Source: Acidimicrobiia bacterium (GTDB lineage Bacteria > Actinomycetota > Acidimicrobiia > Acidimicrobiales > Aldehydirespiratoraceae). Taken from it: a stretch of 8,309 bases of DNA. This document shows positions 1-7,500 of this stretch, piece by piece (within the stretch, counting starts at the first letter, position 1; every line of letters begins with the position of its first letter). The position numbers and the translations under genes are program-made. The notes under the pieces were generated by a model, which saw only the letters and a list, made by a program, of their open reading frames with translations, did not search any database and was not told the origin of the DNA. The stretch lies in NCBI GenBank assembly GCA_022824605.1, contig JAJDZO010000173.1, forward strand, positions 1 to 8,309, read 5' to 3'.

Positions 1-2
1 CC

Positions 3-431
3 CGCTGCGAGGCGATCGGCGACAGAGCGGGCGCCGATGACACGGTGCGAATGCTCATTGCCGCCGCGCTCGTCGGCGACGGAGCCGCGATCGAGTACAT
101 GACGTATGTACGCGATCTCGATCTACCCGATCCAGTGGACCTGCTCGCTGATCCGGACATCTTCGAGCGCCTGCAGCGAACCGACCAGCAGTTCGCGGCT
201 CTCGAGGCTGTGGCCGCCACCGTTGTCGCCGACACGAAGACGCACTGGCGAAACGGATTCAGGGTGTGCATCGCCGCGGCCCGAGCGGGCGTGCCCGATA
301 TGGCTGCGGCGGTGGCTGCCCGCCTCGTGGAGGTCAAACCCTCGGGTGCGAGCCTGCCGCCGGGCTTCGAAGTGTTCAGCGAAGTCCTGGGCGACACCGG
401 CCTGCTCAGCAGTAGCGCGAGGGCGGCATGA
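3..431 (+). CDS. MoxR-type AAA+ ATPase, C-terminal part (5' end outside window)
   Basis: The reading frame is open from the first bases of the window to a TGA at 429-431, so this is the 3' end of a longer gene; the GTG at 45 is probably internal. The visible 142 residues contain no Walker motifs. They resemble the lid and C-terminal region of MoxR-like ATPases: an alanine-rich helix, then an AIEYMTYVRDLDLPDPVDLL stretch, which matches the (A/T)E(F/Y)xxxxRxxxxLPDP pattern I know from that family. The family uses ATP to remodel or load metal into partner proteins and usually sits directly before a VWA-domain gene, as here: the next gene starts inside this one's stop (ATGA, 428-431), implying translational coupling. 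The family call rests on this C-terminal pattern plus the neighbour, because the catalytic half is not in the window. Confidence 0.72.
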   Translation, partial: RCEAIGDRAGADDTVRMLIAAALVGDGAAIEYMTYVRDLDLPDPVDLLADPDIFERLQRTDQQFAALEAVAATVVADTKTHWRNGFRVCIAAARAGVPDMAAAVAARLVEVKPSGASLPPGFEVFSEVLGDTGLLSSSARAA

Positions 432-1810
432 GCACGGTGATCGACATCTCGCAGCGCCGCACGCAGAGCCCGGCGCACAAATCGTCGCCGCGCCGTGCCG
501 ATGCAGATTCGAGCTGCGGCAGTGTGCTGTTGTTCACTGGCGGTAAGACCGGCCTTGCTGAGACTAACTCGTCGGCGAGCCCCGACGCGACGACCGGCCG
601 GGCCCCGGCCGACAGGAAGGCTCGTTTGAGCGAGACCGCCGATCGGCGGCTGCGCGCCGCCCGCCTGTGGATAACCCTGAATCGGCCCTACTACTCGCGG
701 GCTCTGTTCGCGTGCCCGCTGATCGCCACCGATCACGTGGAGACGCTGGCCATCGACGACAGGTGGCGCATCTACGTGAACTCGGCGTATGTCGAATCCT
801 GCAGCGTGGAGGAGACGGCCGCGGTGCTGATTCACGAGTTGAACCACGGCCTGCGGGCCCACTCCCGACGAGCCGAGACCATCGGAGTCCAAACCGGCGA
901 ACTCAGGGTCTGGAACGTCGCCGGTGACTGTGAGATCAACGACGACCTAGTCGACGACGATCTTGTTCTTCCTGACGGCGCACTACTGCCCGACCGGTTC
1001 GACCTAGCGGACGGCCGCACCGCGGAGCACTACTTCGAGGAGTTGATGAATCGCGCGACCGTGACCAAGATCAAGCTGCACTGCGGCTCGGGCTGCACCG
1101 GAGAGGCCGCCGGCTACGAGGAGCGCGACACCGCCGACGGGCTTGATCCCGTTGAGCAGGACATGGTGCGCCGGGTGGTCGCCGACGCCGTGCGCGATCA
1201 CGAGCGCGCCAAGGGCATCGGCACCGTCCCTGCCGGTCTGCGCCGCTGGGCCGACCAGACGCTGGATCCCAAAGTCGACTGGCGTCGGGCGCTGGAGTCG
1301 GCCGTTCGAAGGGGGGTGCACCAGCGAGCCGGCGCGGCCGATTACACCTGGCAGCGTCCCTCTCGCCGCGGCGACAGCAGCGATCCGGTGATACGACCGG
1401 GCATGACTCGGCCCGTCCCCGATGTTGCGGTGGTAGTCGACACATCGGGATCAATGTATGAGCAAGAGCTGACCCGAGCGCTGGCCGAGATCCGTGGCAT
1501 CCTCACTCGGGTAGTGCCCGGCGAGGGCCTGCGGGTGTACTCGGTGGACGCCGACGTCGCCGCCGAGGATCGGGTGTTCAGCACCCGCCAAGTCAACCTC
1601 GCCGGGGGCGGTGGCACCGATATGAGAGTCGGCATCAATGCCGCCATCGAGTCCCGACCCGCGGTGATCGTCGTCATAACCGACGGCTACACGCGCTGGC
1701 CAGAGACCCGGCCGCCGGGCGCGCCCCTGACCATCGCCGCGTTGACCGACTCCTACTCCCTCGATCGGGTGCCCGAATGGATCAAAACCATAGACATCTC
1801 CGACGACTAG
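428..1810 (+). CDS. DUF2201-like protein: metallopeptidase-like domain plus von Willebrand A domain
   Basis: A complete 460-residue protein. Residues 1-65 are polar, low-complexity and probably disordered. Residues 70-215 form a zinc-peptidase-like domain with HELNH at 136-140 (HExxH) and NVAGDCEIND at 163-172, the position where the family carries its further conserved N/D. Residues 330-455 form a VWA domain with a complete MIDAS: DTSGS at 338-342, T397 in GGGGTD and D419 in ITDG. This order matches the family of putative metallopeptidases with a VWA-like C-terminus, which pairs with MoxR ATPases, probably to act on or mature a cytoplasmic partner; no signal peptide is visible. The ATG at 428 has a weak GAGGG five bases upstream and overlaps the ATPase stop, which supports this start. 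A later TTG at 626 would remove most of the disordered leader and cannot be excluded. The C-terminus looks complete although IS debris begins 8 bp after the stop. Whether the peptidase motif is catalytic is unknown. Confidence 0.85.
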   Translation: MSTVIDISQRRTQSPAHKSSPRRADADSSCGSVLLFTGGKTGLAETNSSASPDATTGRAPADRKARLSETADRRLRAARLWITLNRPYYSRALFACPLIATDHVETLAIDDRWRIYVNSAYVESCSVEETAAVLIHELNHGLRAHSRRAETIGVQTGELRVWNVAGDCEINDDLVDDDLVLPDGALLPDRFDLADGRTAEHYFEELMNRATVTKIKLHCGSGCTGEAAGYEERDTADGLDPVEQDMVRRVVADAVRDHERAKGIGTVPAGLRRWADQTLDPKVDWRRALESAVRRGVHQRAGAADYTWQRPSRRGDSSDPVIRPGMTRPVPDVAVVVDTSGSMYEQELTRALAEIRGILTRVVPGEGLRVYSVDADVAAEDRVFSTRQVNLAGGGGTDMRVGINAAIESRPAVIVVITDGYTRWPETRPPGAPLTIAALTDSYSLDRVPEWIKTIDISDD

Positions 1811-1818
1811 CTGAGCTC

Positions 1819-2230
1819 CTATGTCAAGCAGGAGGCCGGGTTGGTCGTTTGGGGGTGGTGTTGGAGGTGGGTCCAGATGCGGTCTGAGATGCGGAGTTTG
1901 AGGGCTCGGATGGCTTCTCGTTTGGTCTTGCCGCGGTCGAGGCAGCGCTGGTAGTAGAGGCGTCCTTCGGTGCCGGGTCGTGAGATCTGTGCCAGACCGC
2001 CGCTTGGGCCTTGGCCGACGCGGGCGCGATCGCGTCCTTCGGTGCCGGGTCGTGAGATCTGTCCAGGGCGGCGGTGTGGATGGCTTTGTTGAGCTGGCGG
2101 TTGCCGCCACGGTTGAGCCGGTGGCGCACGATGCGTCCGCTGTTGGCAGCGATGGGGGCGGTGCCGTCGGCGGTGGCGAAGCGGGCTTTGGTGGCGAATC
2201 GGGCGGGGTGGAGGCTCACCCCATCGCGGT
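1819..2230 (-). pseudogene. IS110-family transposase remnant (3' end only, frameshifted)
   Basis: Read on the - strand, this holds the C-terminal Transposase_20-type domain in two frames. The frame ending near 2063 gives ARFATKARFATADGTAPI, then a serine-glycine, RHRLNRGGNRQLN and KAIHTAAL. The next frame continues with QISRPGTEGR, YYQRCLDRGKTKREAIRALK, RISDRIWTHL and a TAG at 1819-1821. Together these match the GTAPI...SG...RHRLNRGGNRQLN...YYxRxxxxGKTxxEAxRxLKRRxSD pattern of IS110-family enzymes; the serine in SG corresponds to the one required for catalysis. The RuvC-like N-terminal domain, about two thirds of the protein, is absent, and an in-frame TAG lies just upstream of about 2220. 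The copy therefore cannot be active. A frameshift and a 72-bp insertion lie at 1960-2062. Its 3' end is only 8 bp from the VWA gene stop, so a left boundary outside the reading frame is not resolvable, and no bridge-RNA-bearing end is recognisable. Confidence 0.8.
1960..2062. repeat. 31-bp direct repeats bounding a 72-bp insertion in the IS remnant
   Basis: Identical 31-bp copies lie at 1960-1990 and 2032-2062, offset by 72 bp (24 codons), each encoding ISRPGTEGR on the - strand. Normal IS110-family proteins have this segment once, so one copy plus about 41 bp is extra. The reading frame also changes next to the second copy, near 2063. The 41-bp spacer encodes KAQAAVWH in the same frame where the flanking sequence encodes AIHTAAL, which hints at a diverged duplicate or recombination with a related copy. 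Confidence 0.85.
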
Positions 2231-2242
2231 GCTACCAACCTC

Positions 2243-2325
2243 TATGCCCAGGACACCTAAGCCGATCTGCTAACTTTTCCGATCTTTTGGGTATTGCCCA
2301 GTGTGTTCCACCGGTATTTGCCCAG
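2243..2325. promoter_or_regulatory. Three TAT(T)0-2GCCCAG motifs, possible operator array
   Basis: TATGCCCAG occurs at 2243-2251, TATTGCCCAG at 2292-2301 and TATTTGCCCAG at 2315-2325. The last two extend to GGTATTGCCCAG (2290-2301) and GGTATTTGCCCAG (2313-2325), with starts 23 bp apart, about two helical turns. The middle copy sits in the near-palindrome TGGGTATTGCCCA (2288-2300). The last copy overlaps the proposed -35 of the DUF4357 gene. This suggests a regulator-binding region; no regulator gene is visible in the window, and chance or IS-end origin for the first copy is possible. Confidence 0.4.
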
Positions 2326-2346
2326 ACGCATCCCTCCTGCTAGTCT
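2318..2346 (+). promoter_or_regulatory. Probable promoter of the DUF4357/2-TM operon
   Basis: A TTGCCC -35 candidate (2318-2323), a 17-bp spacer and a TAGTCT -10 (2341-2346) preceded by TGC, giving an extended -10. Transcription would start near 2353 and leave a 5' leader of about 54 bases before the ATG at 2407. The -10 fits the TANNNT actinobacterial pattern; the -35 matches only at TTG. Confidence 0.5.
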
Positions 2347-2394
2347 CGGTGTGAGTAGTTCGCCGTACCTCAAGGGGACCGCTTGGTTCCCATC

Positions 2395-2400
2395 AAGGAG
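2395..2400 (+). promoter_or_regulatory. Ribosome binding site deciding the DUF4357 start
   Basis: AAGGAG lies six bases before the ATG at 2407. The in-frame TTG at 2383, which would add eight residues, lies upstream of this site, so the ATG at 2407 is the preferred start. Confidence 0.8.
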
Positions 2401-2406
2401 ACGCAG

Positions 2407-2991
2407 ATGAGGAAACAAAACAGTAGATCTGCCGACGCACACCGCCAAGTCTTCACGCTCAAGTCTAAGGCGAAGAATGTTTCGGCACACGGAGAGTACC
2501 TATCAGCAGATCCGGCCTCGGATAAGTTCACCGTGTTTGGAGGAGCTCGTGCTGCATTAGAGCCGACTGCCACGATGCCCAAGAGATACTTAGATCTTCG
2601 GACTGAACTGATCGAAACTCACAAACTCATTAGACGGAACGACTTTTTCGAATTGACAGATGACTACACCTTTTCCGCACCGTCCCCGGCCGCATCGGTT
2701 CTCTTGGGTAGATCCGAGAGTGGTCATAAAGCCTGGAAGACTCAAAGCAATCAATCTCTAGGAAACTGGCGCGAGGAGCGTCGCAATCAGGACAGTCCGC
2801 CTCTGTCCGACAGCACACCACAAGCGCAGCAGCCACGAAGGGGCGATACCGACACACACCCGCCCCCTGCAGTAGCCGACGTCACACAGGTGCAGACACC
2901 CGATGAGCCACTCTCCCAATCTCCAGATCGGATCCGCAACGACAACCGGGGCGACTCGGGGTCCTCGGGCATCCGCTCCCTCGACGAGTGA
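2407..2991 (+). CDS. DUF4357-domain protein with disordered C-terminal tail
   Basis: A 194-residue protein. Residues 16-50 (FTLKSKAKNVSAHGEYL... then FTVFGGARA) match the first half of the DUF4357 module, whose usual form is Lxxxx(A)xGxY...FxVxxGSxA. Residues 57-118 match its core, with MPKRYLDLRTELI, a YTFSAPSPAASVLLGRS block and a W near 110, the classic 'SPSxAAxxVxGRSxxGxxxWK' ending. DUF4357 often sits at the end of GIY-YIG, restriction-modification and other nucleic-acid enzymes and is thought to aid nucleic-acid or partner binding; here it stands alone with no catalytic domain. Residues 120-194 are rich in P, Q, D and S and likely disordered. The gene is AT-richer than its neighbours (about 51% GC over 2401-2700), a sign of transfer. 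Its stop overlaps the next start (GTGA, 2988-2991), so the two products are probably made together. Domain call firm, role inferred. Confidence 0.8.
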   Translation: MRKQNSRSADAHRQVFTLKSKAKNVSAHGEYLSADPASDKFTVFGGARAALEPTATMPKRYLDLRTELIETHKLIRRNDFFELTDDYTFSAPSPAASVLLGRSESGHKAWKTQSNQSLGNWREERRNQDSPPLSDSTPQAQQPRRGDTDTHPPPAVADVTQVQTPDEPLSQSPDRIRNDNRGDSGSSGIRSLDE

Positions 2992-4397
2992 GCACAGAAT
3001 CCAAAATGGAGCTCATCACGAAGCTCGTCATGAACATGAACGAGAAGATCGACGCGGGCTCAGTCAACGATGACGCCGACACGAATTGCCCGGCGCGCGC
3101 TGCGCTGAACAGCGCTGTAGATGATTTCGTGTACCAACTCCAGACCGAGGGAGAAAATCTGCGCCGCAAGCTGCTCAATGACGAAGACCTACTTCCTGAC
3201 GACGAAAAGCGTGCTGGAAAGGCTCTGACATCGTTGCGGAAAACGCTCAGTGAGCATATGAACGGCTGGGACGACGCGGCTCTCACAGTTGTGGCTTGTC
3301 TGGTTGCTGTGCACCTCGCACGATATGAGACGCGACCCAAAGGGATTAAGTTCGCGCTGCAGTGGGCTGACCGCCAGCCGCAGAACACATCCATAAAGGA
3401 TTGGCTGCCGTTGAGAATAGCCAATCAGCACCACGAACTCAGCGAGGCGCGCTCGGAGGAGGGGAACCTGCCGACCCCAAGAAAACTGGAAGAACTGAGC
3501 GAGAGCATCGACGCCTGCGGTGAACACAACGACACCGAACACAAGCGGCACCAGCTGAGGCTCCGCCTCTGGCTCGCTGAGGCGATCACCGAAGTCCCGC
3601 CGTTCATTCTGCGCAAGGAGAGCTCCGATGGCATCCGCGACATCGCACGCGATCTCTTAGGTCCCGCCGAGAGCAAGAGCACCACCGACCAGATGCAGAA
3701 GCCATCCGACCAGATGCAGGCGCGATTCGCGCTCGTGCGCTCGGCGCTGGCGTACTGCAGCAGAGATGGAAGAGGCCTTAATGAGGCCAAGCGTCAATGC
3801 CGTTTGGCATTGGAGCTCACCTCAGGCACGGATCGGCACTTCATCGAACGTTGCCAGAATCGGCTCGACTATCTTGAACTTGAACACGCTTCAAGCGATG
3901 CGAACCGAGAATACATCGCCTCGGAAATTGAAAAACGTGTCGAAAGCGGCGTCAAAAGCTACACCACGCAGGCGTTGGAGTCATCCAGGGTCGCAATCCT
4001 CAAGGAGACCCGAGATGAGATCAAGAACTCCCTGCTGCGTGTTGTGGAGATTCTCGGAGTCTTTTTGGCGGTGACCGGTGTTGCGGTCACCGCCATCGGG
4101 GGGATCGCCGTAGAAGGCAGCCTGGGGGCGCGAATCGCTATCTGGTTCTTCGGCTACGCCAGCCTGGTCAGCCTGTTCTGGCTGCTCCGAAAAATCATCG
4201 AAAAGGCTGGAGAATCGTCGGAAAGCCTGGGGTCAGAGCCACCCGACAAGCCAGGAAGGAGAGGACTAAGGACGATGCTAACGAAACGACGGCCTCCGCG
4301 GACGGGTCTGACAACACAGGAAAATCGACGACCGATGACCAGTAGGACATCCGAAAGCTCCAATCCACCAGGCGAGAGCCTGAGCACTGGCCAATAG
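2988..4397 (+). CDS. Orphan protein: helical soluble region plus two C-terminal transmembrane helices
   Basis: I do not recognise a named family. The 469-residue product has about 350 mostly helical, charged residues without a signal peptide. A helix-pair region at 244-300 (ARFALVRSALAYC...GLNEAKRQCRLALEL...RCQNRLDYLE) resembles a TPR-type repeat. A heptad-like stretch at 303-350 leads into two hydrophobic helices at about 351-373 and 381-402, with a short AVEGSLG-type loop, then a charged tail. The predicted topology is N- and C-termini in the cytoplasm with a membrane hairpin. This layout resembles membrane effectors or anchors of defence systems, but no catalytic motif is seen. A small internal duplication gives DQMQKPSDQMQ (14-bp repeat at 3685-3698 and 3706-3719). 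The GTG at 2988 overlaps the previous stop; ATG at 3006 (residue 7) is an alternative, neither having a good ribosome site. The last 48 codons may be read in the wrong frame (see 4256-4345). Confidence 0.75.
   Translation: MSTESKMELITKLVMNMNEKIDAGSVNDDADTNCPARAALNSAVDDFVYQLQTEGENLRRKLLNDEDLLPDDEKRAGKALTSLRKTLSEHMNGWDDAALTVVACLVAVHLARYETRPKGIKFALQWADRQPQNTSIKDWLPLRIANQHHELSEARSEEGNLPTPRKLEELSESIDACGEHNDTEHKRHQLRLRLWLAEAITEVPPFILRKESSDGIRDIARDLLGPAESKSTTDQMQKPSDQMQARFALVRSALAYCSRDGRGLNEAKRQCRLALELTSGTDRHFIERCQNRLDYLELEHASSDANREYIASEIEKRVESGVKSYTTQALESSRVAILKETRDEIKNSLLRVVEILGVFLAVTGVAVTAIGGIAVEGSLGARIAIWFFGYASLVSLFWLLRKIIEKAGESSESLGSEPPDKPGRRGLRTMLTKRRPPRTGLTTQENRRPMTSRTSESSNPPGESLSTGQ
4256..4345 (+). 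other. Possible frameshifted true C-terminus of the two-TM protein
   Basis: From about codon 422 the annotated frame becomes rich in AGG, AGA, CTA, CGA and ACA codons and encodes an arginine-rich tail; 15 of 31 codons (4254-4346) end in G or C. The -1 frame over the same bases encodes KDDANETTASADGSDNT-like acidic, disordered sequence ending at a TAG (4343-4345), with 20 of 29 codons ending in G or C and host-typical GAC, AAC, ACG and GCC codons. This suggests a one-base loss near 4250-4258 (GGAAGGAGAGG), a sequencing error, or a -1 slip. In the restored reading the protein would end about 17 codons earlier. Confidence 0.4.
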
Positions 4398-4522
4398 CGA
4401 TCCGGCCGTCGGCAATCTTGCCGTCCTCATGCTCGCGGCGCTGTCACTACCGGCTGGAGCGCAGCGGCGGCGCCTCGCGGCCCTGTCGGGCTCCTCTAGC
4501 GAGCTAGGACTATCCTGAGTCG
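4398..4522 (+). other. Intergenic gap before the nuclease-helicase gene
   Basis: 125 bp with no credible gene. It holds a small perfect hairpin, CGGCA-ATCT-TGCCG at 4410-4423, too short and lacking a T-run to be a convincing terminator, and a -10-like hexamer at its right end. The gap separates the coupled DUF4357/2-TM pair from the helicase, which may therefore be a separate transcript as well as receiving read-through. Confidence 0.5.
4511..4516 (+). promoter_or_regulatory. -10 element for leaderless transcription of the nuclease-helicase gene
   Basis: TATCCT ends six bases before the GTG at 4523, the spacing at which transcription would begin on the start codon itself. This is a common arrangement in mycobacteria. 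It also explains why no Shine-Dalgarno sequence precedes this gene. No convincing -35 is present 16-19 bp upstream, which is usual for this promoter class. Confidence 0.5.
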
Positions 4523-7500
4523 GTGCAGCGAGTCGAAGGGCGGTTGCTGTTCTCGGCCACCGACCTAGTCGGGCACTTGGAGTGTGGGCATTTCACGGAA
4601 CTTGAAGGGACTGCCGCGTTCGGTCTGCGTGAGCGGCCGATACGAGAAGATCCTGTCTTGGACCGCATCGCCAAGCGCGGCACCCAGCATGAGACGCGTC
4701 TCTTGGAGGAGCTGCGGGCTGATGGGTTCGCTGTCACAACGATCGTCGTGGATGAGAAGCTCCCGTACCATGAGCGACTCGCCACGGGCCGGGACGAGAC
4801 CCGCTCAGCGATGGCAGCAGGTGCCGATGTGATCTATCAGGCGGTGCTCTTCGACGAGATCCGGTTCGGCTATGCGGATTTTCTGAGGCGTGTCTCCAAG
4901 CCCAGCGATTTCGGGGAGTGGAGCTATGAGGTGTGGGACGCGAAGCTCGCCCGACATGCGACCGCGGCGGCGGTTCTACAGTTGTGCATGTACTCGCACA
5001 TGGTCGAGGAACTCCAGGGCTGCCCGCCCGACGCGATGCACTTGGCGCTGGGCGGGGTCGCCCAACAGAAGGTGTCGTTCCGGTTCGCCGACTTCGCCGC
5101 GTACTACCGGCTGGCGGACCGAAAGATGCAAGACTTCCTGGGCGATTTCCTGGGCGACCGAGACGACGCTGCGCTGTTGACCAAGCCGGAGCCGGTCGAG
5201 CACTGCGGCGTGTGCCGATGGAGTCTGGAGTGCCGACAGCAGTGGCGCGCCGCGGACGACCTGTCCCTGGTCGCGAATCTGACGTCTCGCCAGCGCCGCA
5301 CGCTGACCGCCGTCGGCGTGACCACCAGGCGAGATCTCGCCGGGTTCGACAAATTGCCAGCCGAGCCCCTGGATGGAATCAGCGACAGGGCGATGGCCAA
5401 CATCCGGGCGCAGGCGGCCATTCAGGTCAAGGGCGACGACTTCAAGGAGGAGGTGATCTCGGAGCGGATCGAACCGCCGCTAGACGCCCACGGTGCGCTC
5501 GTCGCCAATCACGGCCTGCTGATGCTTCCGGAGCCGTCGCGGGGCGACCTTTTCTTCGACATTGAGGGCGACCCGTTCTACGGATCGGACACAGTCGACG
5601 GCATCGACTACCTCTTCGGCGTGGTCGAGCCTGGAGCGGCACCGGAGGGCGAGCCGGTCTTCCACGATTTCTGGTCGATCGACGACGAGGGCACGGTGAC
5701 CACAGCGTCGGAGAAGCGAGCCTTCGAGGAGTTCATCGACCTCGCCATCGAGCGCCTCGAGTCGGACCCGGACCTTCACATCTACCACTACGCGCCCTAT
5801 GAGCCCACGGCGGTGAAGCGCCTCGCCGGCCGGCACGGCACACGCGAAGAGGAAGTCGATCGGCTGCTGCGGGGAGAGGTCTTCGTCGACTTGTACCGGG
5901 CGGTCCGTCAGGGGATCCGGGCCTCGGTGGAGAGCTATTCGATCAAGCGCCTGGAGCCGCTCTACAGCTTCCGACGCGAGGCCGGGATGCGCGACGCGAG
6001 TTCCAGCATCGTGGAGTTTGAGACGTGGCTCGAACTGGGCGAAGGGGAGGCGCGCAGCGATCTGCTCAACTCGATCAAGGGCTACAACCGAGACGATTGC
6101 CTCTCGACGATGTACCTCCGAGACTGGCTCGAATCGCAGCGGGACAAGCTGTCCGAGAGGCACGGCGACCTGCCGCGGCCTTCCGTGCCCGAGCCCGAGG
6201 ACACCGAGGACAGCGAAGCACAGCAGCGGGTGAACCAGCTCGCAGCGGACCTGTGCGCCGGGCTTCCTGCGAATGTCGAAGAAGAGGGCGGGGCCGCATA
6301 TGGGCGGTGGTTGCTCGCCCAGCTGTTGAACTGGCATCGGCGAGAGGACAAGTCCTGCTGGTGGCGGTACTTTCATCTTGCTGAGAAGGACGACGAGGAG
6401 CGCCTGTCGGAGTCCGACGCCATGAGCGGGCTGAGGTTCTCGGGTTCCACACCGAACCCGGCCCCGCGTGCCCGGTCGATGCTCCACCGGTTCAAGTTCC
6501 CGCCGCAAGAGCACTCCATCAAAGAGGGCACGAGTCCGCACGACCCCGAGACGCTCAAGTCCGTCGGGACGGTTCACCGCATCGACGAGCAGGCCGGAGA
6601 GATCGTGATCAAGCTAGGCACCGAGCGGCCAGCGCCCACCGGGGTGACGTCGTTGATTCCGCTCGACCTCGTCAACCCGAAGCCGAAACCGCAGAGCCTG
6701 GAGCACATCGCCCGGTGGGTCCTAGATCACGGAATCGAAGGCGACGGAGCACACCAGGCAGCACGCGACCTGCTCTCTCGCCGCCCGCCGCGGCTGGGAC
6801 AGGCACCGGAGCAACCGCTTTGTGGGCCCGGCGAGGACGCCCTGCACGCAGCGCGACGGCTCGTCGCGAACCTGGACCACACCTATCTGGCCATCCAGGG
6901 TCCACCGGGCTCAGGCAAGAGCACGGTCGGAGCCGCGATGATCGTCGACCTCGTCGCCGAGGGTCGCACCGTCGGCGTCACCGCCAACAGCCACAAAGTC
7001 ATCGGCGAGATGCTCCTCAAGGTCGCCAAAAGCGGGGCCGGCCGGGGTATTCGCGTGCGCGTCGGCCAACGCACCGGCGGCGAGCCGGCAAGCGCCCGCT
7101 TCACCCATCTCAAGTCCACCCCGAAGGCCCTCGCAGCGCTCGCCGACGGTTCCGTCGATGTGGTCGGCGCGACGACATGGCTCTGGGCGCGTGACGACAT
7201 GGCTGGCAGTGTCGACGTTCTGTTCATCGACGAGGCGGGCCAGATGTCCCTCGCCGACGCGGTCGCCGCGTCGCCCTGCGCTGAGAGTCTCGTTCTGCTC
7301 GGCGACCCTCAACAGCTCGACCAGCCGCTGACCGGCGTACACCCGCCCGGCAGCGAGCGCTCCGTGCTGGCGCACCTGCTCGACGATCACCGGGTGATGC
7401 CGGACCATCTCGGCCTGTTCCTCGACCACACCTGGAGGCTGCACCCGGCGATCTGCGAGTACACCTCGGAAGTGTTCTACGAGGGCCGCTTGCAGCCCCA

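Noticed and set aside
1816..1834. CTCCT/AGGAG inverted repeat after the VWA stop as a terminator
   Set aside because: Five base pairs with a nine-base loop and no T-run; it is more likely part of the IS end.
1451..2110. 219-codon - strand frame spanning the VWA gene end and the IS remnant
   Set aside because: It reads the IS repeats in a wrong frame and the VWA domain antisense, and its proline/arginine-rich product has no domain.
3685..3719. 14-bp repeat as a mobile or regulatory repeat
   Set aside because: It is a seven-codon internal duplication in a flexible segment of the protein and is explained as coding sequence.
4410..4423. Hairpin after the two-TM gene as a terminator
   Set aside because: Only five base pairs with a four-base loop and no T-run; no stronger extension is possible.
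5480..6577. 365-codon open frame on the - strand
   Set aside because: It is exactly antisense to the RNase H-like part of the helicase gene, has no recognisable domain and is a typical high-GC shadow of the + strand codons.
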